Positions 9,059 through 18,580 of a stretch of 64,000 bases of DNA are shown here, one piece after another. This DNA comes from Lyngbya aestuarii BL J (GTDB lineage: Bacteria > Cyanobacteriota > Cyanobacteriia > Cyanobacteriales > Microcoleaceae), in contig NZ_AUZM01000022.1 of the NCBI RefSeq assembly GCF_000478195.2, positions 26,305 to 90,304 of the forward strand, read 5' to 3'. The position numbers and the translations under genes were made by a program. A model generated the notes under the pieces. The model was not told the DNA's origin. It did no database searches and saw only the letters and a program-made list of their open reading frames with translations. Within the stretch, counting starts at the first letter, position 1, and the number at the start of each line of letters is the position of its first letter.

Positions 9059-9085
9059 AAACCTACAACGGTAGGTTTTCTTTTT
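9059..9085 (+). terminator. Intrinsic terminator downstream of usp
   Basis: Perfect eight-base stem AAACCTAC (9059-9066) / GTAGGTTT (9071-9078) with a four-base loop, followed by a T-rich tail. It lies between the usp stop and the lpxD start. Confidence 0.8.
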
Positions 9086-9123
9086 GGGGATGATGTGTGG
9101 AGTTTAATCAAATCAAGTCGCCC

Positions 9124-10173
9124 ATGAAATTTAGTGAATTGCTAAAAAAACTTAGTGCTTCTATTACTCAGCATAGCCTCAACACGGCTGAGTCCACTGA
9201 TCTTGAACTCTGGGGAATAGATGCTATTGATCGCGCCGAAGCCGGAATGTTGAGTTATATTGAAGGGCCGAAATTTGCCGCCTACGTCGAGAAAACAGCC
9301 GCCAGCGCCTTAATTTTACCTGTCGATGAAACGCTACAAACACAAGCGACACAACGGGGCATTGCTTGGCTTTCAACCCCTCAACCGCGACTGGTCTTTG
9401 CTGAAGCAATCGGCTTATTTTATCAACCCTTTCGACCAGCGCCGAGTATTCACCCTTCTGCAATAATCGATCCCAATACAACGATTGGTGATCAAGTTTA
9501 TATCGGCCCTCATGTCGTGATTCAAGCTGGTGTCACCATTGGGGATGGAGTCTGTATTCATCCGAATGTGACGATTTACCCCGACGTCCAAATCGGTTCA
9601 CGTACTATTCTTCACGCGAGTTGTACAATTCACGAACGGAGTCAAATTGGTGCCGACTGTGTGATTCATAGCGGGGCGGTTATTGGTGCTGAAGGGTTTG
9701 GGTTCGTTCCCACTGCTGAAGGCTGGTTCAAGATGCAGCAGTCGGGGGTGACGGTATTAGAAGATGGAGTCGAAGTGGGATGTAATAGCACCATTGATCG
9801 TCCAGCAGTCGGAGAAACCCGAATTCAAAAAAATACAAAACTCGATAATTTAGTCCATATTGGTCACGGTTGTCGGGTGGGTGAAAATTGTGCATTAGCC
9901 GCACAAGTGGGCTTGGCAGGAGGCGTGGTGGTCGGTAATCAAGTCATATTAGCAGGTCAGGTGGGAGTCGCCAACCAAGCCAAAATTGGAGACAAGGCGA
10001 TCGCTACCGCCCAAGCCGGAATTCATAGTAATGTAAAAGCGGGAGAGATTGTTTCTGATTCTCCGGCAATTCCCAATAAACTCTATCTGAAAATTTCTGC
10101 AATTCGCAAGCGCCTCCCCGAAATTTACAAAACTATTAAAGAACTCCAGCGCCAGTTGAATGATCATCAGTAG
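9124..10173 (+). CDS. lpxD: UDP-3-O-acylglucosamine N-acyltransferase LpxD
   Basis: 349 residues from the ATG at 9124 (MKFSELLKKL, the usual family start); a GTG at 9097 would add nine residues. The N-terminal uridine-binding domain covers about 1-100. It is followed by a left-handed beta-helix of hexapeptide repeats (about 108-300), with the catalytic histidine region NLVHIGHG at 243-249. A C-terminal helix (IRKRLPEIYKTIKELQRQL) completes the trimeric enzyme. It adds the N-linked acyl chain in lipid A synthesis at the inner membrane. Here it stands alone, away from lpxC, fabZ and lpxA. Confidence 0.92.
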   Translation: MKFSELLKKLSASITQHSLNTAESTDLELWGIDAIDRAEAGMLSYIEGPKFAAYVEKTAASALILPVDETLQTQATQRGIAWLSTPQPRLVFAEAIGLFYQPFRPAPSIHPSAIIDPNTTIGDQVYIGPHVVIQAGVTIGDGVCIHPNVTIYPDVQIGSRTILHASCTIHERSQIGADCVIHSGAVIGAEGFGFVPTAEGWFKMQQSGVTVLEDGVEVGCNSTIDRPAVGETRIQKNTKLDNLVHIGHGCRVGENCALAAQVGLAGGVVVGNQVILAGQVGVANQAKIGDKAIATAQAGIHSNVKAGEIVSDSPAIPNKLYLKISAIRKRLPEIYKTIKELQRQLNDHQ

Positions 10174-10851
10174 GAATTGATACCTGTTGGTCAATTCTCA
10201 ACCCTCCTCAGCACAAACGAGTGAAGTTCATTAGACCTTAGAAACATCTCAGCGGCCGATCAGGGTTCCTGGGGTTTGTTTTGTCTGGGTTGGAAACCCG
10301 GCTGTAGATAGCCAGACTGTTTGTTCATCGGCAATTCAGCAAATTGAGTGTATTTTCTGAGGGGATTGAAATTTGCTCCGTGATCATTCCTGTTGTTGTC
10401 AAGACAAATTTCGTCAATATTGGCAACTCACCGTGAACAGTACAGTCTGAGCGAGCAGTTGCTGTTGGCAAAAAATTAATGCTTTGATTCCCTGACATTG
10501 AGGCAGGATAGTCGCTTTGTCATTTTTAAAATAGAAGGCATCTCCGCGTTCAGGACTCGACAAATCCACTCAGGATGCTGATACCCCCTAAGTAAAATTG
10601 TCTGATGTCAGCCCAGACCGCCGATCCCTTGGGCAGAATTTCAGCCGAGATTTTTTCATCCAATCCCAAAATAGACAAAAATTTTTCTTCTGTTGAGCAA
10701 TTCCCCGTACCGAATCCTTACAATCTTCACAAGAATACTCAAAAAAACTTTGTCAAATTGATAAAATTAAGTATATATTATTTTTAGCAGCCCGAAACAT
10801 ACACTGGACTGACTTAATGTTTTCAATGACAAAAGGAGATTGTGTCAAACG
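10174..10851 (+). other. Long non-coding region upstream of cyAbrB
   Basis: 678 bases. A seven-base stem (GAATTGA 10174-10180 / TCAATTC 10191-10197) sits right after lpxD but lacks a T-run. The only open frame, 60 codons at 10605-10787, has no family resemblance and no ribosome-binding site. The length suggests a long 5' leader or control region for the cyAbrB gene. AAAAGGAG is visible near 10831-10838. Confidence 0.45.
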
Positions 10852-11259
10852 ATGTCTAAAGCAGCAACAGCACCCCTGACCGGAAAGGCTTTACTTCAAA
10901 AAGTCAAAGAACTTTCTCACCTTCCTCGCCGAGAAACAGCTAGACTGTGTGGATATTACAGTGTTACAAAAGATGATCAAGTCCGTGTGAATCTGACTGA
11001 TTTTTATGATGCAGTTCTCAAAGCACGGGGAATTCCTCTTAGCCCAGATGGAGCTAGCGATGGTCGGGGACGCGCTCCTACCTATATGGTCAGCGTTCAC
11101 AAAAATGGTCAAATTGTGATCGGTTCCACCTATACCAAAGAGATGGGATTGAAGCCGGGTGATGAATTTGATATTAAATTAGGCTACAAACATATTCACC
11201 TGATTCAAGTCGGTGAAGATGATGAGAGAAATGGCAGCATCGATCACGAAGAAGAGTAA
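10852..11259 (+). CDS. Cyanobacterial AbrB-like transcription regulator (cyAbrB)
   Basis: 135 residues from ATG 10852. The family core is plain: APLTGKALLQKVKELSHLPRRETARLCGYYSV in the N-terminal half, and the VSVHKNGQIVIGSTYT...LKPGDEFDIKLGYKHIHL swapped-hairpin DNA-binding part at the C-terminal end. Unlike Bacillus AbrB, the DNA-binding domain is C-terminal, as in all cyAbrB proteins. In model cyanobacteria they act as global regulators of carbon and nitrogen metabolism. I do not assign it to the cyAbrB1 or cyAbrB2 group. An AGGAG lies 13 bases before the ATG, slightly far, and a GTG at 10840 is an alternative start. Confidence 0.92.
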   Translation: MSKAATAPLTGKALLQKVKELSHLPRRETARLCGYYSVTKDDQVRVNLTDFYDAVLKARGIPLSPDGASDGRGRAPTYMVSVHKNGQIVIGSTYTKEMGLKPGDEFDIKLGYKHIHLIQVGEDDERNGSIDHEEE

Positions 11260-11288
11260 ACACTTTATTTATTGATCGCGAAGAGAAT

Positions 11289-12144
11289 ATGAACCCCTGG
11301 GAACTTCTAAATGCTCCAGCGATCATCAAAGTTGCTCTATTTTTTGGGGTTTGGGGACTGGTTTGGTTGCCAATTGCTGTCGTAACGGCAAAAGCACTCA
11401 ATTGGCATCCGCCTCAACCCTTGAAAGAGGAACAAAAGCCCTTTTTTCTCGCTCTCACTGTATGTGATAGTTCCTTTTCTGGTGGGCTATCTGTCTCAAG
11501 TCGAGAATCTATCCTTTTCTAGCTACGGTTGGTTCTGGCAAATCTCAACCGGAATTTTGATGGTTCTCGGGTTGAGTGTGGCGATTCTCAGTTTAGTTGT
11601 ATTATTAGCCTTTGAATGGATTTTGGGTTGGATCAATTGGCAACCTCAACCTCCTCTAGAACTCACGACTTCTCCCCAATCCTCAACCCTCTTTTCTGCT
11701 GTCTGTTCGCTATTGTCTATCCTTTTGCTGGCATTCTGGATTAGTGCGACAGAAGAATTGGTCTTTCGGGGATTTGTACACTATCATTTGCAACAAGATT
11801 ATACTCTTGTGATTGCCGCCACGATCACCAGTTTAATTTTTGCTTTAACTCATTTGATTTGGAATATCCAAGAGACAATTCCTCAATTACCGGGACTGTG
11901 GTTAATGGGAATGGTACTCACCCTCGCTTGTCTCTGCGATCAGGGTTTGGGGTTAGCCATCGGCTTACACGCAGGTTTGATTTGGGGAATCACCAGTATA
12001 CAGACTCTCGGAACCTTAACTTACACTCGGCGTGTTCCCCCATGGGTGACAGGGATTGCGGATCAACCCTTAGCAGGGGGAATGGGAATCACGATGTTAC
12101 TCATGTTGGCCGGTTTATTCTGGACTGTCTACAATCTAGGGTGA
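11289..12144 (+). pseudogene. CPBP-family intramembrane protease, frameshifted
   Basis: Two overlapping frames together make one CPBP (CAAX protease/bacteriocin-processing) membrane protein. The first (from ATG 11289) encodes a hydrophobic helix and the WHPPQPLKEEQKP segment. The second, used from about 11440, continues with further helices and the active-site motifs EELVFRGF and FALTHLIW. The switch falls at or next to a six-T run (11442-11447). One base too many there would explain it, so a sequencing error or a recent mutation are both possible. If the base is real, the protease motifs lie after the break. The gene ends 6 bases before the ATG of the radical SAM gene. Confidence 0.8.
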
Positions 12145-12150
12145 AGTGTG

Positions 12151-12972
12151 ATGGCACAGGAAAAGATGATGGCAAATTCCACAACAGTTCCCGTTTCTAC
12201 AGTTTATGGCCCGGTTTCTTCCTGGCGATATGGGCGATCGCTGGGGATTGATCCGATTGGTGTAGTCTCCACTTGTTCATTTAACTGTGTTTATTGTCAA
12301 CTCGGAGAAATTGAACAAATCACCAGCGATCGCCAAGTTTATATTCCGACTGCACAAATTTTAGAGGAGTTAAAAGGATTTGCCCCTTGGGATGTGGATG
12401 TGATTACCCTCAGTGGGAGTGGTGAACCGACGTTAGCTGTAAATTTAGGCGAAATTCTCCGCGAAATTAAACAATTAACCCATCGCCCGACTTTAGTATT
12501 AACCAATGCGACACTGTTACATGATCCGACAGTTCGTTCCCAATTAGCTTTCGCCGATCGCGTCTCTGTTAAAATGGATGCGGTTTCACCAGAAGGATTA
12601 AGACGAGTTAATCGCCCAGATTCTCAGGTCAACTTCAGTCAGTTATGGGCTGGAATTGAACAATTTTGTGCAGAATATCCCGGAGATTTAGGAATTCAAA
12701 CCATGATACTATCAGCGTGGGATGAGCAAGCTAAAGCCGAATATATTCGCCAGATTAAAGCCATTAAACCAACAGAAGTTCAACTCAATACTCCCAGTCG
12801 TCCTAAACCCGTTAAACGTCAATTGGATGGCCGAGGCAATCATTCCGGTTCTGAGGATCGTCCCTACGAAGTTCGTCAGTTTAAATGTGTGAGTCAGGCG
12901 GTTTTACAAGCCTTAGCCCAAGAGATTCAAACTCAGACTGGGGTGCGGGTGAGAACAGTACACTCAAATTAA
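12151..12972 (+). CDS. Radical SAM protein (COG0731-like)
   Basis: 273 residues. The iron-sulfur/SAM motif CSFNCVYCQ (Cx3Cx2C) lies near residue 40, followed by the GSGEPTL segment that contacts SAM. The whole chain resembles the wyosine-synthesis-related COG0731 group, whose bacterial members have no proven substrate. The ATG at 12151 is chosen over the adjacent GTG at 12148. It lies close behind the CPBP gene on the same strand, so both may share a transcript. Confidence 0.85.
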   Translation: MAQEKMMANSTTVPVSTVYGPVSSWRYGRSLGIDPIGVVSTCSFNCVYCQLGEIEQITSDRQVYIPTAQILEELKGFAPWDVDVITLSGSGEPTLAVNLGEILREIKQLTHRPTLVLTNATLLHDPTVRSQLAFADRVSVKMDAVSPEGLRRVNRPDSQVNFSQLWAGIEQFCAEYPGDLGIQTMILSAWDEQAKAEYIRQIKAIKPTEVQLNTPSRPKPVKRQLDGRGNHSGSEDRPYEVRQFKCVSQAVLQALAQEIQTQTGVRVRTVHSN

Positions 12973-12995
12973 GCGAATACCTGCTGAATATAAAT

Positions 12996-15900
12996 TCAAT
13001 GTTCGGCAAGTTCCATAATGCGATCAAAGCGAAAATTACCCACTAATTCCCTCAATTTGTGAGCGAGTTGGGAATTTTCTGGGGGAATTTGTTCAATTAA
13101 GTGATAAGTCATGACATCGCTACACTGAGAAGCCGTCTGATAGAGTTGCTTAACCCAATCTGGGGGCATGACGTTTAAAGCATTAGAATCTAAAATAAAA
13201 TCAGAGTCAGCCACAGGATTTAAAACTGAATATCCTCGTAAATCGGTTGGGTCTGCATAGAGATATTCTACACCTAAATGTTGACTAATAACAGTCAGTA
13301 GTTCTTCTTCTTGAAACGGTTTCCGAATAAAATCATCACATCCAGCCGATAAAATCGTTTGGCGATCTTCTTCAAATGCACTGGCTGTTAAAGCAACAAT
13401 AACAGTTTGTTCTCCATTCGGTGTAGACTTAATCTGCTGAGTCGCTTCATAACCATTCACCACAGGCATTCGGATATCCATCAAGATTAAATCCGGTTGC
13501 CAACTTGACCAAATTGTAATCGCGTCTTCTCCATTGTGGGCTTCTTTAACGTCAAATCCAATCGACTGAAGTAACTTCAATAAGAGTAAACGATTGCTAA
13601 ATTTATCCTCAACGATCAAAATCCGATAAATTCTTTGCTGAGTCGCTAAACCCACAACTTTTCGGTCAGAATCAATCGGTTTAACTGCTGTTTTTTCAGC
13701 CAACTTAACGATAATATTGAATGCAAAAACACTCCCCACTTGGGGTTGAGAATTAACCGTGATATCTCCTCCCATTAGTTGTACAAAGCGTTGACTAATG
13801 GGTAATCCTAGCCCCGTTCCTTCACTCGATTTTAAGCCAGTTTCTGTTTGACTAAACGCTTCAAATAAGCCATCTAATTCATGGGGTGCAATTCCTAAAC
13901 CCGTATCTTCAACTTCAAAGTAAATCGGAATCGACTCTGAAGCAAGGATTGTAGTTGTTTTTTTCATAAGTTCTGACTGATCATCACAGGGAAAAGAACC
14001 ATTTTTAAGGAGAGGTTGGGAGAAAACTCGTAAGGTGACATGACCAGATTCAGTAAATTTAATCGCATTATTTAAGAGATTGATTAAAACCTGACGTAAC
14101 TTCTTGTCATCAGTTGTGATAAATTGAGGAACATCGACATCACAATAAAACTGTAATTTTAAGCCTTTTAATTTGGCTTTAAGTTGCAGCATTTCTTCAA
14201 GATTATTGAGTAAGCAATGCAAATCAAAACAGTTTTCATTCAGGGTAAGCTGTCCGGCTTCAATTTTCGACATTTCCAAAACATCATTAATCAAATTGAG
14301 CAAATATTCACCCGCTTGACTGATAATATGAATATATTGCTGATACTCTACCGATAAAGCCGGATCATTGTACATCAACTGAGTAAAACCTAGAATTGCA
14401 TTTAAAGGCGTTCGGAGTTCGTGACTCATATTCGCTAAAAATTCGCTTTTTGCAAGGTTCGCAGCATCAGCGGTTTCTTTGGCGAGTTGAAGTTCTTCGG
14501 CTTGCTGTTGAGTTTTAGTTAAGAGTTCGGCTTGTTGAACCGCTACCCCTAATTGAATCCCAATTTGTACCATGATACGAATTTCGGATTCTTCCCATTG
14601 ACGGGGAATTGCATTTTGATAAGTGGCGAGGAGTCCCCAGAGTTGAGTTCCACAAAAAATCGGAACCGTAATATAAGCCCGGGCTTGAAAGTATTCTAAT
14701 AATTCTACATAACAATCGGAAAAATCAGCTTCATAGATATCATTAACACATAGATAGGTCACACCCTGTCGATACAAACCGCCTTGAGTATCTTTGAGAT
14801 AGGTATCTTGAATACTAACCAACTTTTGAACTGTACATTCATTTTCAGAGACTGCATTTTCTACATTCGGATCAGAAGTCTTAGCGTTGAGTAAAGGTCG
14901 CCATTCGGAACTCACAGACTCAGCCACAAACTTTCCACTCCAGTCGGGTAAAAATTGATAAATCACCACCCGATCACTCTTGAAGGCTTCTTGAAGTTCA
15001 ACCGTCGTGCTATTAAAAATAGTCTCTAAGTCGAGAGACTGGCGCATCCGTCGTAAAACTTTGGAAAAAGCCTGTTCTCGTTCAGCCATATTTCGCAAAG
15101 CTTGTTCAGAACGCTTCCGTTCAGTAATGTCAAGCGTCGTCCCCACTGCTCGAATGATTTGTCCTTGACTGTTAAAAATCCCCTGTCCTCGCGCTTCAAT
15201 ATGGCGGATCGAACCATCAGAGCGAATAATTCGACAGTCAAATTCAGTGGATTTTCCAAACTCCAACAATTGTCTAACTTGATGGTGCCATAAGGGTCGA
15301 TCAACCGGATGAATTTGTTTAACCAGTTCTACATATCGGGGTTCTGCTTGGGCTGGATCGCGACCAAACATTCGGAATAATTCATCTGACCAAGTGAGCT
15401 TTTGAGTTTGAATTTCTAGCTCCCAGTTTCCCACATGAGCGACTCGTTGAGCGCTTGCCAGACTGGCTTCACTGGCGCGAAGTTGTTCTTCAGCTTGCTT
15501 ACGTTCAGTGATATCTTCATAGGTGCTGAGAATACCGATCGCATCACCTTCGACATCATGGAGAGGAATTTTATGAGTATCAAGCCAGATGGGTTTTCCT
15601 TCGACATTTAACTGAGCTTCAATCAGATAATATTCTAATAACTCATGATTGATAGCTTGGTGCTGGTCTTGATCAGATCCCAGATATTTTTGTTTTGCCC
15701 AAGGCAAATCATAGTCAGTTTTACCCACAATTTGTTCGGGTGTGTTTAATCCAACAAGTTGAGCGAAGTTCTGGTTACATCCGAGATAAATGGAGTTGCA
15801 ATCTTTCCAGAAAATTAATTGCGGGATATTATCAATCACTAATTGCAAAAGTTGTTTGGAGTTTCGCAGTTGAGTTTCTGCAAGTTTAACTTCGGTAATA

Positions 15901-17867
15901 TCGTCAGCGGTGCCGAGAATTTGTTGGGGTTGTCCAGACTCGTTACACGAAAAAACAGTATCTCGACTCACTAGCCATAACCAATGTCCGTCGCGGTGTT
16001 TCATGCGATATTCAATTTCAAAGATATCTCCCTCACAACCAATTGACATTTGTGCGTAGTAATCGGACAATCCTGCTAAGTCTTCGGGGTGCATTAAGGC
16101 TTGAAAGAAATTTTGACTCATCTCTTGAATTTCTGTGGCGCTATATCCGAGAATATCGGCAATGGTGCGGTTCACGTAGAGGTTGCGCTGGTGTTGGAGA
16201 TCGTAGAGATATAAGATTCCCGGACTCGCATCTGCAATTTGCTGGACCCAACGTTGGCTTGATTGTAAGGCGGCTTCAGTTTGTTTGCGTTCCTGGCTTT
16301 CAAGCGCGAGAGAGGTCATCTGAGCGAGGTAGGTGGTGAAGTTTTGTTCTTCTACAGCCCAATCTCGACTGTGACTGTCTTCTAAACTAATTACCCCGAT
16401 AATTTCTCCGTGAAACCGAATGGGAACGGTGAGTAAGGCGGTGATCGAGTGTGGTTTTAGGTAGACTTTGCTGAGTTGTTGGGTGCGTTCGTCGGTACGA
16501 GCGTTGGCGGTGCTGATCACCCGTTGGGTCTCGATAGCAGCAAAATAGGCAGAACATTGTGATCGATTCAGGGAAATCTCTATTTTGTTCCGAGAATAGG
16601 TCGAATTCGGATATAAATAAGCACAAGAGAGTTGGGATTGATCTTCGGTGTAGAACCAAATCCCGGAACGGGCTACATTCAGGGTACGAGCCGCAATTCG
16701 AGTGATTTCGCTCAGGGCTTGGGTGAGATTTCCCTCGAAGATATTGGGACTTTGAGCGAGTTCGAGTAGTCCTACTTGTTGTTTTCGGAGGCGAATTCCA
16801 CTGGTGAGGATGCTAAATTCGGCGGCGACTCGTTCTTGGATTTCTCGTTCAAGATTGGCGTTGACGGTTTCGAGTTCAGCCGTTCGCGATCGCAGTCCGA
16901 CGGTGGCTTCGTTGACTCGGATTTCTAACTGGTTGTACGATTGTCTGCGGGCGAGTTCTGCTTGTTCGCGTTGGATTTCGGCGACGACTCTTGCGGCAAA
17001 TAGGGTTAAAATCGCCTGGGTTGTGGTTTCATTGATCAGGGGTTGATCGCTGAGAATACACAGGGTACCGATGGCTTGTTGTTTTCCATTGAGAAGCGGA
17101 ACTCCTAAATAGCTAACGGCTTTGATGGTTTTGAGAATTTTGGCTTCGGGAAACTGTTCGGGCAGACTATTATTATAAAATTGCAAGGTAGCCGTGTTGA
17201 TCACGAGTTCACAAGGTATCCCCAGTCGGTCGCATTCAATCTCTTGCTGAAGTTCTCCTTTTGACCAAAAAGCCAGAATTTGCAGTTTTTTGGGATTTTG
17301 AGGATGAATGTGGGTAATGAGGACGTAGGGAACCTCTAAGCTAGTGGCGAGTTGTTCGACTAGAGTGGAAAAAAATTGGTTTCCGGTGACGGTGGCGGTG
17401 ACAGCAACCAGTTTTTTGAGTAGGTTTTCGGCTTTGATCCGTTGCTGAATTTCGACTTGTAGGGTTTTGTCAATCGCTGCAAATTGGTCGGACGTGGGTA
17501 ATGCGAGAACTTTTGGGAGTTTGGGGAGTAAGATTAAAGCAGTGTAAATCGATGCCAGAATCAAGAGGAATCGGGTTAGTTCTGGGAATAGATCAGCGGG
17601 ATATCCTAACATCCACAGGTCAAGGAGTTTGATGGTTCCACAAGTAAAAAGGAAAATCCCGAGCCAGATGTAAGCTTGTCTTTCGGGAAAATCTTTTCGC
17701 CGATTCACCCAGTAGATCAATCGGGCTAAAATTAAATAGTAAGTTAGAGCAATGAGAATATCGCCCCCCGTATGTAGTAAGATCACGGAATATTGTCTGA
17801 AGTTGTCGAGATCGTGCTGATCACTCCAACTCAGAGTAAACAGGTTTTGTATGACTATTTTCCACAT
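12996..17867 (-). CDS. Hybrid histidine kinase: ethylene-receptor-like, GAF, PAS and CBCR-like GAF domains
   Basis: 1623 residues. Domains in order: a three-helix membrane region (about 26-120) resembling the ethylene-binding domain of ETR1/SynEtr1; GAF (160-300); GAF (365-530); three PAS domains (545-665, 670-790, 795-925); a cyanobacteriochrome-type GAF (928-1120); HisKA with His1149 in SHELRTP; HATPase (N-box about 1267, DTGLGI 1321, GTGLGL 1350); receiver 1414-1531 with Asp1464; and a helical tail. In the membrane domain Asp36 and Cys76 are kept, but the copper-ligand His is Lys80 (CGTIK instead of CGATH). In the last GAF, Cys1052 occupies the bilin position, followed by Tyr instead of His. 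The protein is likely a membrane sensor with several inputs and an internal phosphorelay. No cognate regulator gene lies next to it. Confidence 0.9.
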   Translation of the reverse strand: MWKIVIQNLFTLSWSDQHDLDNFRQYSVILLHTGGDILIALTYYLILARLIYWVNRRKDFPERQAYIWLGIFLFTCGTIKLLDLWMLGYPADLFPELTRFLLILASIYTALILLPKLPKVLALPTSDQFAAIDKTLQVEIQQRIKAENLLKKLVAVTATVTGNQFFSTLVEQLATSLEVPYVLITHIHPQNPKKLQILAFWSKGELQQEIECDRLGIPCELVINTATLQFYNNSLPEQFPEAKILKTIKAVSYLGVPLLNGKQQAIGTLCILSDQPLINETTTQAILTLFAARVVAEIQREQAELARRQSYNQLEIRVNEATVGLRSRTAELETVNANLEREIQERVAAEFSILTSGIRLRKQQVGLLELAQSPNIFEGNLTQALSEITRIAARTLNVARSGIWFYTEDQSQLSCAYLYPNSTYSRNKIEISLNRSQCSAYFAAIETQRVISTANARTDERTQQLSKVYLKPHSITALLTVPIRFHGEIIGVISLEDSHSRDWAVEEQNFTTYLAQMTSLALESQERKQTEAALQSSQRWVQQIADASPGILYLYDLQHQRNLYVNRTIADILGYSATEIQEMSQNFFQALMHPEDLAGLSDYYAQMSIGCEGDIFEIEYRMKHRDGHWLWLVSRDTVFSCNESGQPQQILGTADDITEVKLAETQLRNSKQLLQLVIDNIPQLIFWKDCNSIYLGCNQNFAQLVGLNTPEQIVGKTDYDLPWAKQKYLGSDQDQHQAINHELLEYYLIEAQLNVEGKPIWLDTHKIPLHDVEGDAIGILSTYEDITERKQAEEQLRASEASLASAQRVAHVGNWELEIQTQKLTWSDELFRMFGRDPAQAEPRYVELVKQIHPVDRPLWHHQVRQLLEFGKSTEFDCRIIRSDGSIRHIEARGQGIFNSQGQIIRAVGTTLDITERKRSEQALRNMAEREQAFSKVLRRMRQSLDLETIFNSTTVELQEAFKSDRVVIYQFLPDWSGKFVAESVSSEWRPLLNAKTSDPNVENAVSENECTVQKLVSIQDTYLKDTQGGLYRQGVTYLCVNDIYEADFSDCYVELLEYFQARAYITVPIFCGTQLWGLLATYQNAIPRQWEESEIRIMVQIGIQLGVAVQQAELLTKTQQQAEELQLAKETADAANLAKSEFLANMSHELRTPLNAILGFTQLMYNDPALSVEYQQYIHIISQAGEYLLNLINDVLEMSKIEAGQLTLNENCFDLHCLLNNLEEMLQLKAKLKGLKLQFYCDVDVPQFITTDDKKLRQVLINLLNNAIKFTESGHVTLRVFSQPLLKNGSFPCDDQSELMKKTTTILASESIPIYFEVEDTGLGIAPHELDGLFEAFSQTETGLKSSEGTGLGLPISQRFVQLMGGDITVNSQPQVGSVFAFNIIVKLAEKTAVKPIDSDRKVVGLATQQRIYRILIVEDKFSNRLLLLKLLQSIGFDVKEAHNGEDAITIWSSWQPDLILMDIRMPVVNGYEATQQIKSTPNGEQTVIVALTASAFEEDRQTILSAGCDDFIRKPFQEEELLTVISQHLGVEYLYADPTDLRGYSVLNPVADSDFILDSNALNVMPPDWVKQLYQTASQCSDVMTYHLIEQIPPENSQLAHKLRELVGNFRFDRIMELAEH

Positions 17868-18580
17868 AGAAGTTGAACGACTGGTGATGAAGTGGGAAAG
17901 GCTATCGTAAATTTGTGCAAATAATGTCCCTTTCCCTCGGGAAAAGGCTAACTTATGAGCTTAAGTTTTTAGTTCGCGACTGCACCCCAACTCAGTGCGA
18001 TTGGTTATTAGTCCTAGAGATTAAGGGTAATGAGATGGGTTTCAAGAATTTTTAGGGTTCTTGTTTCCAGTATAGATTGTAGCTCTATCTATCCTGAAGT
18101 AAACTTTCGGGGGGAGTAATCTGTTAAACTGAGGTCTTAAATCTTAATCTTGTTATGCTGTTAATTAATGATTAGAAATATCTCTAACGGATTTTTTCAA
18201 TTCTGTTCTTTATTGCTGTTGATCAGAAGTATAACTAACTTTAGAAATCTCCAACACAGCAGAGAGTATCATAAAAAACAGTTTTTGTCAAGCTTAGTCT
18301 GTAGCCTTTCTCAAACAAAACTCAATAAAATTTATTCATAAAGAGCTACAATGTTTGCGAACAATATATGAGAATATTGTGCCTGTGCCGTTTTCTAAAC
18401 TCAATCATAGGAGTCAATCAAGCATTGCTCAAACTATTATGCAGCGGTGAACGCATCAAAAGACCTCAATGTAGATAAACAACCGCTATTCGATTTCACG
18501 TAACATTAAATACCGAGTATCAGATCGTTGAATACTCAAAATCCTAAAACCATCGTAAAATTTCTTCATGTGCCTTCTCA
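17868..18580. other. Divergent promoter region, no gene
   Basis: 713 bases between the hybrid kinase and the HTH/AAA/GGDEF gene, which are divergent. It is AT-rich, with no open frame of note, no strong hairpin and no recognised RNA. It must hold the promoters of both genes. Confidence 0.5.

Noticed and set aside
10605..10787. 60-codon frame upstream of cyAbrB
   Set aside because: No ribosome-binding site, biased composition and no resemblance to a family; probably leader RNA.
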